A stretch of 64,000 bases of DNA from Sulfidibacterium sp964456625 (lineage in GTDB: Bacteria; Bacteroidota; Bacteroidia; Bacteroidales; F082). A program made the translations under genes and the position numbers. This document shows positions 50,261 to 60,214 of this stretch, piece by piece. The notes under the pieces were generated by a model. The model did no database searches, was not told the origin of the DNA, and saw only the letters and a list, made by a program, of their open reading frames with translations. The stretch is taken from the NCBI GenBank assembly GCA_964456625.1, contig CAYWBO010000002.1, positions 1 to 64,000 on the forward strand, in the 5' to 3' direction. The stretch's first letter is position 1. Each line of letters opens with the position of its first letter.

Positions 50261-53200
50261 TTATTCTTCCGCTTTGGCCTCCTGGCGTTCTGTTTTTTTC
50301 TCCTGCCGCTGCTGCCGGCTGTTGAAGCCCAGGGTTGAGGTGATGCCGCTGAAGCTGCTCTTCCACAAATAATTGATAAACGACTTGCGAGGGTCTCTTT
50401 CGAAATAGACAATCCCTTTCCGCGGGGGCTTCAGGAACTTCGGGTTGTTGGTGCGGATCATCAGGTTGTTCAGGGTGAAATTCACGAAAGGGCTGCCCAG
50501 CCCCTTGCTGGTTCTGGCTTTTTTACGGTTGTAAAGCCGCAGCTTCAGGTTTTTGTACTGAAACAGGATGTTGCCCTTGGCAAATTTATCATTGCCGGTA
50601 ACGTACTGAACATCGGCAATTCCGGTACCTGAGACGACGCTGATACCGCTGATGTTTTGCGCTAGCGAATTAAACTGACTTAGGTCAGTGTTGCCCGTCT
50701 GCGCCGAGAACCAGAACCGGTCATCAGGCGAGAAATAGGGCATCACCAGCACGAAGTTCAGACCGGTGGTACGCATCATCTGGCCGCTGCCATGGACCTT
50801 CAGCACTGCCGTTGAATCCAGCCTGGAAAAATCGTCCGTTACATTCAGGAAATAAACATTAAAGTTGTCAATGAAGAAAATCCCAGGGTTGGTAGCTTTT
50901 ACCTGATACTCGTAATAGGAAACAAAACCATGGTTGATCAGCACCGTATCCGCCTTGAATTTATAGGGGATGCTGCGGAGCATCTCCAACGGCATAGGGC
51001 GTGCGGAGTCGCTGAGTGGATAATGTTTGTCCCTTTCAAATAGCACATTGAAGTTGTTCAGACTGATGTTTCCCACATGGAAAACCTTTTGACTCAGCAG
51101 GGTAGAGAAGTCGAAATTGTTAAAGTCGATACTCTTGCCGTAAGCTGTTATGCGGTCGGTTTGCGTTTTTTCCCTTTCGAAAAAGGCTTCTTTCTTATAC
51201 CGGGGCGTCACGGTGATGGAGTCGAAGCTGATCCTGCGCTGCGGCAGGTTCACCCGGACATCCCGGGTACGGAAGGTGTACATGCTGTCGCCGCTGAGAA
51301 AGGCTTTGCCATGGGAATCCAGCCTCAGATTGTTGAAAAGGTAGTTGGGATGGCTGCTTCCCAGCGTCGAGTCTAACTCAATATCATGGATGGCCAGCCC
51401 CACATCATAAATGTTGATCAGCTTTTTCCGGTTGTCATAAAGAAACTTAAAGTTCAGCTTCTTGAATTGTGTAGAATCGATATGAACACGGTCGATCAAG
51501 CCGGAATTCCTGTTTAAGATCGAAAAGATCAGACCGGGGTTGGAGGATTTTTTTTCCGAGGACCCGCCGTGGATCATATTCACCCATACTTCAGGCGTGG
51601 TCCAACGCGCAACATTCAGTCCGTGATAATCTTTTCCCGTGAGTTGAAGTCCCGAGAATTTCATGTGGAGCAGCCTGAAATCGGCATAATCCTTTCCGGC
51701 GACTTCCAGTGTTTCCTGTCTGGGGATATTGCTCCCTGAAATGGAGTCGATGGAAAGCTGGTTGTACTTAGACTGCAAGGCAATCCCATCGGCCACCATC
51801 CGGATGTTGTTGAGCGTGTCTGACAGGCGGACGTGTTGCAGGGAGACATCCCATTTTTTCAGGAAGTCTTTTCTGGCGATGGAATCCTTCGGGGATGAAC
51901 GGAACATGGGCCTGTAAAGGACATGCAGCTGTTTCCCCGTAATTTTCAGGTCCGAAGCGCTAAGCTTCCTTTGGATGATGAAGCCGGAATGATTCAGCTC
52001 GAGGCTGTCAAACAGCACGGTGGTCTTTTTCAGTCCGGATCTTAGCAGAAACACCGGTTGTAACCTGGAGGGTATCGTGAAATACAGGGTGGCGTCATTC
52101 AGCGCTATTTTGCCGAAAACGACACTGTCGCTGCGGAAAAGTTTCGCATAATCCAGTGTGCTGAGTCTGGTTAAGGGAACCTCTATCCTGAAATCCCCAT
52201 CTGGCTCAGTATTTCTGCCGGACAGATCCAGTCCTTTGATATCCAGTGTTTTTTCCGTTCCGTTCATGGCAACGCTGTCCATCTTTCCGGAAATAAGATG
52301 GTTTCGGAATGAAGCACTGTTCAGAATGACATTCCACTCAGCAGGAGTGGAGACAAGCTGATTGTTATCGTATCCCATCCTGAAGAGGTCAATAGCCAGA
52401 TCAACCCCCGTATTTAAATTGATGCTGTCATGGGCGTGGATCACGGTAAGGTTCAAATGGCCTTTTTTTACATCGACTTTCGAGAAGGCAATTTTTATTG
52501 GGAACAGGGAAAGCTGTTTCCTTGTGAAAGGGATCGTATCCGCGTCATGAAGCGAATCCCGTTGCCGGATGCTGACGACGGGGTCTATAAGATCCGCCCG
52601 GCTTCCGGTAAGTTTTTTCGCGAAGATCAGGTTGTTGAGACTAAGATCAGAGAAAACCGCTGAAGAAATGGCAACATTCCTCAGGTTTCCTTTTTGCTTT
52701 TGATGGAGTTCTACATCTGCCAGTGACAGATCTTTTCCCAGCCACCGGATCGCGCCGGTGCGCATTGTCAGGGCGCTTCGCGGATTGAAAAATCTGCTTC
52801 CGACCGCTTTAAAAAACAAGGTGTCGTATAAAAAAACTGATTTGCTGCTGTCAGCCGACCACTTCAGGTTTCCTGCGTAGAAGTCGAGTCCCGAGAGGTT
52901 GAAATTCTCCTTTTTCTTCCCGAAATACTGTACCGAACCTTTTTTGAACTTCAGTAGTTTGAAATACAGATTGTTGAACAGGTCCCCTAAATCGTTATTA
53001 TGTGAAAGTGTGCAATTCCGGTTTCCCCAGATCTGCACCTGCGGGCGCAACAGTTCCACGGAAATACTCTGTTTTTGCCCCTTACGGAATTGCTCGGCAG
53101 TGAAATTCTGCACATGCATTTCATCCGATGAAAGCTTCCATGCCGGCTTCTGATCTGCCGGGCAATATTTCTCGTACATCAGATTGGCAGCGGAGATCAG

Positions 53201-54412
53201 TTGTCTTTCGGAACCATATTGAAGATCCGATGCGTTGATCCTGAATCCTTTCCTGGCGTCCAGAAGATGAAATCCGTTCAGATCGGTTTTCAGTGAGGTA
53301 AAGGTCATGAACTGGAACGGATCAGCGAATGTTTTTCTGGAGATGCGGGCGCCTAAGATGTTAATGTTAAAGTTTCTGACCGACATCACCGTGTCGCTGT
53401 CGCTGCCGACACGAAAAACACGGATCTGGTTCACCTTTAATGTATCAAATTTCAGGAAGTGAAAGGTGTTGGCAATTTCCTCCAGATTTTTGTTGGGTTG
53501 TTTCTTATTGAAGAACCCACTGAACTTTCCTTCCGGGAAAACCACAGAACCTCCGATCCATTGCACAGATCTGATACGGAATATTTTACGTGCTGAATCA
53601 GGAAGGAGGCCGTTGATCCTTGCCCACCGGATGTTGAGCTTTAAGTTGTTGATCTTGTTTTCCCTCTCGGGTTCGTAATGCACACCGTTGATGATAAACT
53701 CTTCCGGTAAGGATGAATAGGAGATGGAATCGACTTTCAGAGAAAAATTGCGTCGTTTTGAGTTACGGTAGAAGTTGTGGATCTTAACTTCGAGGCTCTT
53801 ATAAAAAACTTCGTCAGATGGCTCTGTATTATTTAAATTTCCCAGGTCACGGATCGAAATGCTGTAATCGGCACCGCCGGATTCCCCCGATGTCGTTCTC
53901 TTTCCCAGTTTGATTTTTCCGAGTTTCACATAAGCATGCTGTATCTGAAATTTGATCGGGACCTCTATCAACCGGTGATTTTCAATGATTTTCAGCCATA
54001 TTGAAGGATTGAAACGAGGCTTGATGTTCTGGGACGAATCCTCGGACGCCAGCTGAAAAGAAGGCTGCACCACGGTAAATTCCCTACAGATATATTCGCG
54101 ATGCATCAGGAAATTCCAGAGATACAGATCGTAGATACTCAGCTCTTTAAACTTTGTGCTTTCCAGTTTGAGGGCATGCTCGTGGTCGAGAAACGTATTT
54201 TTATAGGTCAGTGAAGGGTCTGAAATGATGAGCCACTTTCTGAATACATCAATGTGAATGGCTTTAAATGAAAGGGTCACATTACCGTTTGTCTGATCGG
54301 AGACCTGTTTTTTCAGCAGATAGCCTGCCCACTGATTCCGGGAAAAATACAATCCCACAATCACCAGTAATACAAGAATCAGAAAGATCCAAACGGTATT
54401 TCTTCTCTTCAT
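50261..54412 (-). CDS. Giant AsmA/TamB-like envelope protein
   Basis: This 1,383-residue protein has one N-terminal membrane helix (about residues 6-25, VWIFLILVLLVIVGLYF), and the rest is predicted to lie in the periplasm. The mature part is long, beta-rich and repetitive, with many segments of the type 'sLxLxxlxfxyg' (for example LKLNIRWARINGLL and FMTFTSLKTDLNGFHLL). Such segments are typical of AsmA-like bridge proteins that carry phospholipids between membranes. The extreme C-terminus is a charged tail (QEKKTERQEAKAEE). I cannot place a conserved AsmA domain precisely, so the call is by layout. Its start overlaps the stop of the upstream EEP-family gene by ATGA, so the two are translationally coupled. 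Confidence 0.65.
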   Translation of the reverse strand: MKRRNTVWIFLILVLLVIVGLYFSRNQWAGYLLKKQVSDQTNGNVTLSFKAIHIDVFRKWLIISDPSLTYKNTFLDHEHALKLESTKFKELSIYDLYLWNFLMHREYICREFTVVQPSFQLASEDSSQNIKPRFNPSIWLKIIENHRLIEVPIKFQIQHAYVKLGKIKLGKRTTSGESGGADYSISIRDLGNLNNTEPSDEVFYKSLEVKIHNFYRNSKRRNFSLKVDSISYSSLPEEFIINGVHYEPERENKINNLKLNIRWARINGLLPDSARKIFRIRSVQWIGGSVVFPEGKFSGFFNKKQPNKNLEEIANTFHFLKFDTLKVNQIRVFRVGSDSDTVMSVRNFNINILGARISRKTFADPFQFMTFTSLKTDLNGFHLLDARKGFRINASDLQYGSERQLISAANLMYEKYCPADQKPAWKLSSDEMHVQNFTAEQFRKGQKQSISVELLRPQVQIWGNRNCTLSHNNDLGDLFNNLYFKLLKFKKGSVQYFGKKKENFNLSGLDFYAGNLKWSADSSKSVFLYDTLFFKAVGSRFFNPRSALTMRTGAIRWLGKDLSLADVELHQKQKGNLRNVAISSAVFSDLSLNNLIFAKKLTGSRADLIDPVVSIRQRDSLHDADTIPFTRKQLSLFPIKIAFSKVDVKKGHLNLTVIHAHDSINLNTGVDLAIDLFRMGYDNNQLVSTPAEWNVILNSASFRNHLISGKMDSVAMNGTEKTLDIKGLDLSGRNTEPDGDFRIEVPLTRLSTLDYAKLFRSDSVVFGKIALNDATLYFTIPSRLQPVFLLRSGLKKTTVLFDSLELNHSGFIIQRKLSASDLKITGKQLHVLYRPMFRSSPKDSIARKDFLKKWDVSLQHVRLSDTLNNIRMVADGIALQSKYNQLSIDSISGSNIPRQETLEVAGKDYADFRLLHMKFSGLQLTGKDYHGLNVARWTTPEVWVNMIHGGSSEKKSSNPGLIFSILNRNSGLIDRVHIDSTQFKKLNFKFLYDNRKKLINIYDVGLAIHDIELDSTLGSSHPNYLFNNLRLDSHGKAFLSGDSMYTFRTRDVRVNLPQRRISFDSITVTPRYKKEAFFEREKTQTDRITAYGKSIDFNNFDFSTLLSQKVFHVGNISLNNFNVLFERDKHYPLSDSARPMPLEMLRSIPYKFKADTVLINHGFVSYYEYQVKATNPGIFFIDNFNVYFLNVTDDFSRLDSTAVLKVHGSGQMMRTTGLNFVLVMPYFSPDDRFWFSAQTGNTDLSQFNSLAQNISGISVVSGTGIADVQYVTGNDKFAKGNILFQYKNLKLRLYNRKKARTSKGLGSPFVNFTLNNLMIRTNNPKFLKPPRKGIVYFERDPRKSFINYLWKSSFSGITSTLGFNSRQQRQEKKTERQEAKAEE

Positions 54413-55443
54413 GGCTTTCCTGAACGGCTTACTGAAACATCAAAAAATATCGGAAGGTGATCGCTGTACCCCCCGTGATATTTAAATCCTACGTAACTTC
54501 TGTTTGGTTTAGAACCCAGGTTTTTTTCATCTTTTTCAAGTAGGAAACCTGCATCAAAGATATGAAAGCTTTTCGCTTTTACAAAAAGATGAGCGCACTT
54601 AATATTCACATTTTTTGATATATACACCTGGTCAAATTGCGACCATCTCGTGCCGCTTTTCAGTGTGCCTTTGGCGTTCCCGAAAAGGGAAGAAGGAGTA
54701 AGCCTTATTAGTGAACAAGAGTCAGAATAAACTTTTGTCAGCAGTTTAACAGATTGATCATCAGGATTCTCGTTAAAGTCTCCCATCACAATGATCTTGG
54801 CTTTGGGGTTTATTTCGAAAATGGAATCGACGTGATGCATCAGGATGTTGGCTTCCAGCTTCCTTTTCGGGAGGGTTTGCATCAGGCCTCCGTAACGGGA
54901 AGTCCAGTGGTTTATAAACAGGTGGACCGTATCATTCAGCAGCAATCCTTTTACATAAAGAATGTCTCTTGTCCGGAATTTTTTGTCCGACGGATCGGAA
55001 ATGCGGATGGGGGCGGAAAAAAGCGGACTGAAATCTTTGGGGCGGTAAAGCAAGGCTACATCAATGCCCCGGAAATCAGGCGAATCAAAGTGTATGATCC
55101 GGTAGTTTTCGAGATGCAAAGGGGTATTCTCGATCAGGTCGGAAAGCACTTTTTCATTTTCTATTTCTGCCAGCCCGATGATGGAAAGCCCTTTCCATCC
55201 GCCCATGGCCGCCAGTACTTTATATATATGCTGCTCCTTTTGATGATAGCGGGCAAGATTCCAGTTGTGGTCGCTTCCGCGATCAAACTGGTTGTAGGAG
55301 CGCGTAGTATCTTTTTCTGTATCGAAGAAGTTTTCGGTATTGTAGAAGGCGATCCGGTAAGTACTTGTCTGACTTTTATTTTGTGCTTCAAGCCCGGAAA
55401 AAGAAAGGAGCATACACAATCCGGCGATGCATAAAGTTTTCAT
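54409..55443 (-). CDS. Secreted endonuclease/exonuclease/phosphatase (EEP) family hydrolase
   Basis: The 344-residue protein has a signal peptide (hydrophobic core, cleavage near LEAQ at about residue 21). An EEP-fold hydrolase follows, with FYNTENFFDTEKD (metal-binding Asn and Asp), GLAEIENEKVL (Glu), INHWTSRYGG (catalytic His), MGDFNENPDD (Asp/Asn) and, near the end, YSDHLPIFFDV. The family includes DNases, sphingomyelinases and phosphatases; substrate cannot be told. The gene overlaps the AsmA-like giant by 4 bases (ATGA). A lipid or phosphoester substrate would make sense of that pairing, but that is conjecture. Confidence 0.87.
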   Translation of the reverse strand: MKTLCIAGLCMLLSFSGLEAQNKSQTSTYRIAFYNTENFFDTEKDTTRSYNQFDRGSDHNWNLARYHQKEQHIYKVLAAMGGWKGLSIIGLAEIENEKVLSDLIENTPLHLENYRIIHFDSPDFRGIDVALLYRPKDFSPLFSAPIRISDPSDKKFRTRDILYVKGLLLNDTVHLFINHWTSRYGGLMQTLPKRKLEANILMHHVDSIFEINPKAKIIVMGDFNENPDDQSVKLLTKVYSDSCSLIRLTPSSLFGNAKGTLKSGTRWSQFDQVYISKNVNIKCAHLFVKAKSFHIFDAGFLLEKDEKNLGSKPNRSYVGFKYHGGYSDHLPIFFDVSVSRSGKP

Positions 55444-55574
55444 TGTAAGGTGGTTTATCCTACAATATTACAAAATTTCCTGCAGGATTTCAATACGATA
55501 TCTTGAACCGGTCTAAATTTTGTCGCAGGCGGCAAAAAGTGGGAGAAGAAATATGAATATGAACATTAGTTCAA

Positions 55575-55582
55575 TATCTTTG
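55575..55582 (+). promoter_or_regulatory. -7 element for the DUF134-NifX gene
   Basis: TATCTTTG (TAnnTTTG), 17 bases before ATG 55600. Confidence 0.5.
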
Positions 55583-55599
55583 CAAATTCAAAAATAATA

Positions 55600-56568
55600 A
55601 TGACCCCACGACCCAAGAGAAGACGTTTACTGGAAGAACCGCCGTTCAATTCCGGATTTGTTCCCAACAACGGGGAATACGATAAAAGAGAACGTATTGT
55701 TTTATTGTTTGAAGAATACGAAGCCCTGCGTCTTTCAGACTATGAAGGCCTGACACAGGAAGATGCGGCAAGGAAGATGAATGTCTCACGACCCACCTTT
55801 ACAAGGATCTACAAAGCCACGCGGGAAAAGATCGCCAAAGCTTTCGTGGAGAACAAGCAGATCATGATCGAAGGCGGGCATGTGGATTTTCAGGCATCCT
55901 GGTACCGTTGTCATAACTGCGGCAGTGTTTTCAAATCGAATGCTATCGCCGGAGATGAAAGCGGCTGTAAGGTCTGCGGTTCGGAAGATATCGTGCCCGT
56001 TCAGGACAAGGAAGCATCTGAAAAATGTCACGGCATGCGAAAACAGGGTCAGGGTAGGCGTGCCGGTAGTCACGGATTCTGCATCTGTCCCAACTGTGAC
56101 CTCAGGATCCAGCATCAGCCGGGGGTTCCGTGCAGCAGCCTGTTGTGTCCGCATTGCGAAATCAGAATGGTAAGAGAGGGTTCGCCCCACCACAAACTCA
56201 TATTGGACAAACGAAAAGAGAAAAAAATGAATAAGAAAAAGTTAGCCATTCCGCTGGACGGAGATTCGTTATCGGAGCATTTCGGACGTGCCGGCGAATT
56301 TGTATTTTATGAAATGGAGGGAGATAAAATTGTATCTTCGAGCCGCCAGATTCCACCACCACACGAAGAGGGTAGTATCCCGCGTTGGCTGGTAGAAAAT
56401 AAGGTAACAGATGTGCTGGCCGGCGGTATGGGCCCGAAAGCCGTAAATATCCTGAACAGCCATGATATCAATGTTTATGTAGGCGTGAACTTCGACAGCC
56501 CGGATAACCTGGCATCGGATTTTATCAAAGGAACTTTGAAATACGGACAAAATTATTGTAATCATTAA
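55600..56568 (+). CDS. DUF134-zinc finger-NifX/NafY-like fusion protein
   Basis: This 322-residue protein joins three parts. A DUF134 region (about 1-100) contains a helix-turn-helix (LTQEDAARKMNVSRPTFTRIYKAT, split here as LTQEDAARKMNVSRPT and FTRIYKAT). A cysteine-rich middle follows (about 103-200) with CHNCGSVFKS, CKVCGSED, FCICPNCDLR and CPHCEIRM, which can bind zinc or iron-sulfur clusters. From Met210 there is a NifX/dinitrogenase iron-molybdenum cofactor domain (KKKLAIPLDGDSLSEHFGRA to DINVYVGV). Separate DUF134 and NifX-like proteins are known in archaea and anaerobes. Here an internal ATG at 56227 could also start the NifX part alone. No nitrogenase genes are present. Confidence 0.85.
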   Translation: MTPRPKRRRLLEEPPFNSGFVPNNGEYDKRERIVLLFEEYEALRLSDYEGLTQEDAARKMNVSRPTFTRIYKATREKIAKAFVENKQIMIEGGHVDFQASWYRCHNCGSVFKSNAIAGDESGCKVCGSEDIVPVQDKEASEKCHGMRKQGQGRRAGSHGFCICPNCDLRIQHQPGVPCSSLLCPHCEIRMVREGSPHHKLILDKRKEKKMNKKKLAIPLDGDSLSEHFGRAGEFVFYEMEGDKIVSSSRQIPPPHEEGSIPRWLVENKVTDVLAGGMGPKAVNILNSHDINVYVGVNFDSPDNLASDFIKGTLKYGQNYCNH

Positions 56569-56600
56569 AAATCATTCAATCATATCAAACTCATAGAAAA

Positions 56601-57782
56601 ATGGACACAAAAAAAACAGGCTTTAATTCTAAATTAATTCATTCTGGTGCTGTCGAAGAAAGCATGGGCAGTGCCGTATCACCGATCTATCAGACTTCTA
56701 CCTTTAAATTTGAAAGTGCTGACCAGGGCGCGCGTCGCTTTCAGGGAAAAGAAAGCGGATATATTTACACCCGTCTTGGAAATCCGAATCTTGATGACCT
56801 GGCCACTGCGCTGACGGACCTGGAAGAGGGATACGGTGCCGTAGTTACTTCCTCTGGGATGGCAGCGGTGAATGATGTTTATATGGCCCTGTTGGGATCG
56901 GGCGACCACATGATAAGCCACAACGCTGTTTACGGACCTTCCAGGGGCATCATGGAAGCTTTCTACCCGAAATACGGCGTGGAGAGTACCTTTGTAGATT
57001 GCTCCGACATCGAGAATATCAAAAAATCCATCCGGCCCAACACCAAGTTGTTGTATCTGGAAACCCCGGCCAACCCCACGCTGAAGCTGACGGATGTGGA
57101 AGCCGCTTCGAAGCTGGCACACGAACACAACATTGTGGTGTGTGTTGACAATACTTTTTGCAGTCCGTACCTGCAAAAGCCCCTTAATCTGGGCGCCGAC
57201 ATCGTGCTGCATTCCATGACCAAATTCATCAACGGCCATGCAGACATTGTAGGAGGCGCCGTGATTGCCAAGACCAAAGAAATTCTCGACAAACTGATCT
57301 ATGTGATGAAGAATGTGGGATTCAACATGGATCCGCATCAGGCATGGTTAACACGCAGAGGGTTAAAAACCATGGCCATCCGCGTCGAACGGGCTCAGGA
57401 AAATGCACAGAAAGTGGCCGAATTCCTAGAAGCCCATCCAAAGGTTAAATGGGTGTTGTATCCCGGCCTGGAATCTTTCCCGCAGAAAGACCTCGTCAAA
57501 AAACAGATGGCTGGCCCCGGAGCCATGATGTCATTTGAGCTGAAAGGAGGACTGGATGCCGGAAAACAGGTAATGGATCACGTAAGACTGGCTTTGCTGG
57601 CGGTTTCGCTGGGCGGTATTGAAACCCTTATCCAGCATCCGGCATCCATGACACATGCCGTTCTGGGCCAAAAAGAAAGGATGGAAGCCGGAATTACCGA
57701 TGGTCTGGTACGGTTGTCCGTAGGAATCGAAGATGCGGAAGACATCATTGCTGACCTCGATCAGGCATTGTCATTTGCATAA
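56601..57782 (+). CDS. Trans-sulfuration-type PLP enzyme, methionine gamma-lyase
   Basis: This 393-residue protein is of the Cys/Met metabolism PLP family. The PLP lysine is Lys208 in LHSMTKFINGHADIVGG. Family marks are YIYTRLGNPNLDDL, VTSSGMAAVNDVY, YLETPANPTLKLTD and the C-terminal SVGIEDAEDIIADL. Methionine gamma-lyase (methionine to methanethiol, ammonia and 2-oxobutyrate) is favoured by overall pattern, but Pro follows Gly in VYGPSRGIM where the Pseudomonas enzyme has a key cysteine. Cystathionine gamma-lyase or synthase are therefore possible. It follows the DUF134-NifX gene by 32 bases and is probably in the same operon. Confidence 0.82.
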   Translation: MDTKKTGFNSKLIHSGAVEESMGSAVSPIYQTSTFKFESADQGARRFQGKESGYIYTRLGNPNLDDLATALTDLEEGYGAVVTSSGMAAVNDVYMALLGSGDHMISHNAVYGPSRGIMEAFYPKYGVESTFVDCSDIENIKKSIRPNTKLLYLETPANPTLKLTDVEAASKLAHEHNIVVCVDNTFCSPYLQKPLNLGADIVLHSMTKFINGHADIVGGAVIAKTKEILDKLIYVMKNVGFNMDPHQAWLTRRGLKTMAIRVERAQENAQKVAEFLEAHPKVKWVLYPGLESFPQKDLVKKQMAGPGAMMSFELKGGLDAGKQVMDHVRLALLAVSLGGIETLIQHPASMTHAVLGQKERMEAGITDGLVRLSVGIEDAEDIIADLDQALSFA

Positions 57783-57928
57783 CGGCAAACTGGAAATACG
57801 GAACATTCCTTGTCCCTGTAAAGGGTAATTTTATCGAACGGTTGCAAAAACATAAGTACGCCGCAGGTTTGATGTGCTTCGGGTAAAACATTTATGCACG
57901 TCGAAAGAGGGTGTTCTTAATTAATTGC

Positions 57929-57936
57929 TATTTTTG
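57929..57936 (+). promoter_or_regulatory. -7 element for the DUF349 gene
   Basis: TATTTTTG (TAnnTTTG), 71 bases before ATG 58008. Confidence 0.45.
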
Positions 57937-58007
57937 CACCTGTTTGAACAGCTCCTTTCCGGCGACATGGGATATAAAGCCGGAGAATGTCTTAAATTAA
58001 TGTTAGC

Positions 58008-60197
58008 ATGGAAGCAAAAAATCTGAATGATCAGAATCCCGAAACTGCCGATTTAAAGCAGAATCAGGAGGAGAAGCCTCAAGCCGGTGATAAGCCGGCC
58101 TCTGACAAAAAAAGTACCAATAGCACCCCGAAAAATTCCAAGAAAGTTGCCAAACAAATTGTAGCAAAAGAAAAAGCAGCAATTTCGAAGCAAGTAGGCA
58201 GCAAAGTGCTGAAAAGCAAGGAAAAAGTTCACACTCAGAAGAAAAAAATCAAGGTTTCCCCGCAAATTGACGAGACTTTACAACAGCAGATCCTGAATTT
58301 GCTAAAAGGCTTCGGAGAAGAAAAATCCAATGGCAGTCATCCTGCACCGGCCAAAAAGAAAATTGTTATCCGGCAGATCGAGGAAGTAGATCACAAGCTG
58401 ATACTGACTCTTATCCGGGATACCAATGCTGGTGCAAAACCTTACGATTCAGATGCTTCCGAAGAAGATGATATCGACTATGACCAGATGAACAAGCAGG
58501 AACTGGTTGATATGCTGGAAGAAGTGGTGCATGAAACAGATACGTCTAAGATCAAAAATCAGGTAGCTCAGATCAAGGTTGTTTTCTATAGGAGAAATAA
58601 AGAGGATATTGAAAATAAAAAGCAGGATTTCATCGCTTCCGGCGGAGATGAGGATTCGTACGAACACATTCTGGATCCGCTCGAAGTCCGCTTTCAGAAT
58701 GCTTTCAACATCTATCGCCATAACAAGGCAAAATTTGCCGAGGAGCTTGAAAACATCAAACAAACCAATCTGAAGGAAAAGTACAGGATTCTGGAAGATC
58801 TCAAGAACCTGATCAATTCCGAAGAAACGTTGAAAAAAACCTACGATGAGTTTCAGACTTTACAGGAAGAGTGGAAACAGGTAGGGTTGGTTCCTGCTTC
58901 GGAGCTGAACGACCTCTGGCAGAATTACCACTTCCTGGTTGAGAAATTCTTTGATAAAGTACGTATCAACAAGGAACTCAGGGACCTGGATCTGAAAAAG
59001 AACCTGGAGAAGAAAGTCGAGCTTTGTGAAAAGGCCGAAGAACTTCTCAAAGAAGACTCCATCATTAAATCCTTTAAGCTGCTTCAGAAATATCATGAAG
59101 AATGGCGCGAAATAGGTCCGGTACCCCGGGAAAATAATGAAGAAGTCTGGGAAAGGTTCAAAACCGCTACGGAAAAGATCAACGAGGGCCGCAGAGAGCA
59201 TTATAAAGAGTTGCAGGAAGTCCAGAAACAGAACCTGGAAGCTAAGGAAGGTCTTTGTGAACAAGCAGAAGTGTTGGTTTCAAAGCTGGACTGCTCCACT
59301 ATTTCTGATTGGGAGAAGGCCACGGCCAATGTGGACGGACTGATGAAATCATGGAAATCTGTCGGCCGGGCTCCCAAGAACAAGAATGACGAGATATGGA
59401 AGCGCTTCAAGAAATCTCTGGATGCGTTTTATGAGCAGAAACGCAGATTCTTTAGTGAGATCAAAAAACAGCAGGTTGAAAATTACAACCTCAAGCTAAA
59501 GCTTTGCGAACGTGCCGAAGAGTTGCAGGACAGCGATTCCTGGAAGAACAGCACCGATGAACTCATCAGCCTGCAGAAAGAATGGAAAAAGATCGGGCCC
59601 GTACCAAGAAAATATTCAGATAAAATATGGAAGCGCTTTCGTGCTGCCTGTGACATTTTCTTTGACCGTAAGTCGGAATTTTACAAAGACAGAAGGCATG
59701 AAGAGGAAGAGAACCTGAAAAAGAAACAGGCCGTGATCGAAGCCATCAAATCTTACAAAACTTCAAAATCCAAGGATGAAAATATTGAAGCGCTGAAAGA
59801 TTTCCAGAAGCAATGGCATGAAATCGGTCATGTGATTTTCAAGGAAAAAGACAAGATCTATAAGCAGTTTAAAAATGCCATTGGCGATCTTACCTCCAAG
59901 CTGGGCATCAGTAATTCCGATCTGAGCATTTCCAATTTTGAAAATAAGATAGAGACCTTTAAGAATTCGTCGGATACCGAGCATAGCCTGTTGAAAGAGC
60001 GGGCATTCCTGGTCAACAAGTTGAAGAAACTTAAAGACGACATCATTCTCTGGGAAAACAACATCGGTTTCTTCTCCGACTCGAAAAAATCCAATGTTTT
60101 CAAAGCCGAGTTTGAAAAGAAAATTGAAGATGCCAAGAAAAATCAGTCCACGATCCAGGATAAGATCAAACTGATCGACAAGGAACTTGAAGGATAA
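58008..60197 (+). CDS. DUF349 repeat protein
   Basis: This 729-residue, highly charged, all-helical protein starts with a disordered Lys/Glu/Gln/Asn-rich stretch (about 1-90). At least five DUF349 repeats follow (about 270-640), each with the core pattern EEWKQVGLVP..W..F....D, for instance EEWREIGPVPRENNEEVW, KSWKSVGRAPKNKNDEIW and KEWKKIGPVPRKYSDKIW. The end is a coiled coil (about 670-729). Homologues occur widely in Bacteroidota with no assigned function; long helical repeats suggest a scaffold or nucleic-acid-associated structural role. It is monocistronic with its own -7 box and a terminator after it. Confidence 0.88.
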   Translation: MEAKNLNDQNPETADLKQNQEEKPQAGDKPASDKKSTNSTPKNSKKVAKQIVAKEKAAISKQVGSKVLKSKEKVHTQKKKIKVSPQIDETLQQQILNLLKGFGEEKSNGSHPAPAKKKIVIRQIEEVDHKLILTLIRDTNAGAKPYDSDASEEDDIDYDQMNKQELVDMLEEVVHETDTSKIKNQVAQIKVVFYRRNKEDIENKKQDFIASGGDEDSYEHILDPLEVRFQNAFNIYRHNKAKFAEELENIKQTNLKEKYRILEDLKNLINSEETLKKTYDEFQTLQEEWKQVGLVPASELNDLWQNYHFLVEKFFDKVRINKELRDLDLKKNLEKKVELCEKAEELLKEDSIIKSFKLLQKYHEEWREIGPVPRENNEEVWERFKTATEKINEGRREHYKELQEVQKQNLEAKEGLCEQAEVLVSKLDCSTISDWEKATANVDGLMKSWKSVGRAPKNKNDEIWKRFKKSLDAFYEQKRRFFSEIKKQQVENYNLKLKLCERAEELQDSDSWKNSTDELISLQKEWKKIGPVPRKYSDKIWKRFRAACDIFFDRKSEFYKDRRHEEEENLKKKQAVIEAIKSYKTSKSKDENIEALKDFQKQWHEIGHVIFKEKDKIYKQFKNAIGDLTSKLGISNSDLSISNFENKIETFKNSSDTEHSLLKERAFLVNKLKKLKDDIILWENNIGFFSDSKKSNVFKAEFEKKIEDAKKNQSTIQDKIKLIDKELEG

Positions 60198-60214
60198 TCA
60201 AATTTTTGAAGATA

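Noticed and set aside
55600..56568. Considered a nitrogen-fixation gene from the NifX-like domain
   Set aside because: NifX/NafY-like domains occur widely outside nitrogen fixation, and no nif structural or cofactor gene is in the window.
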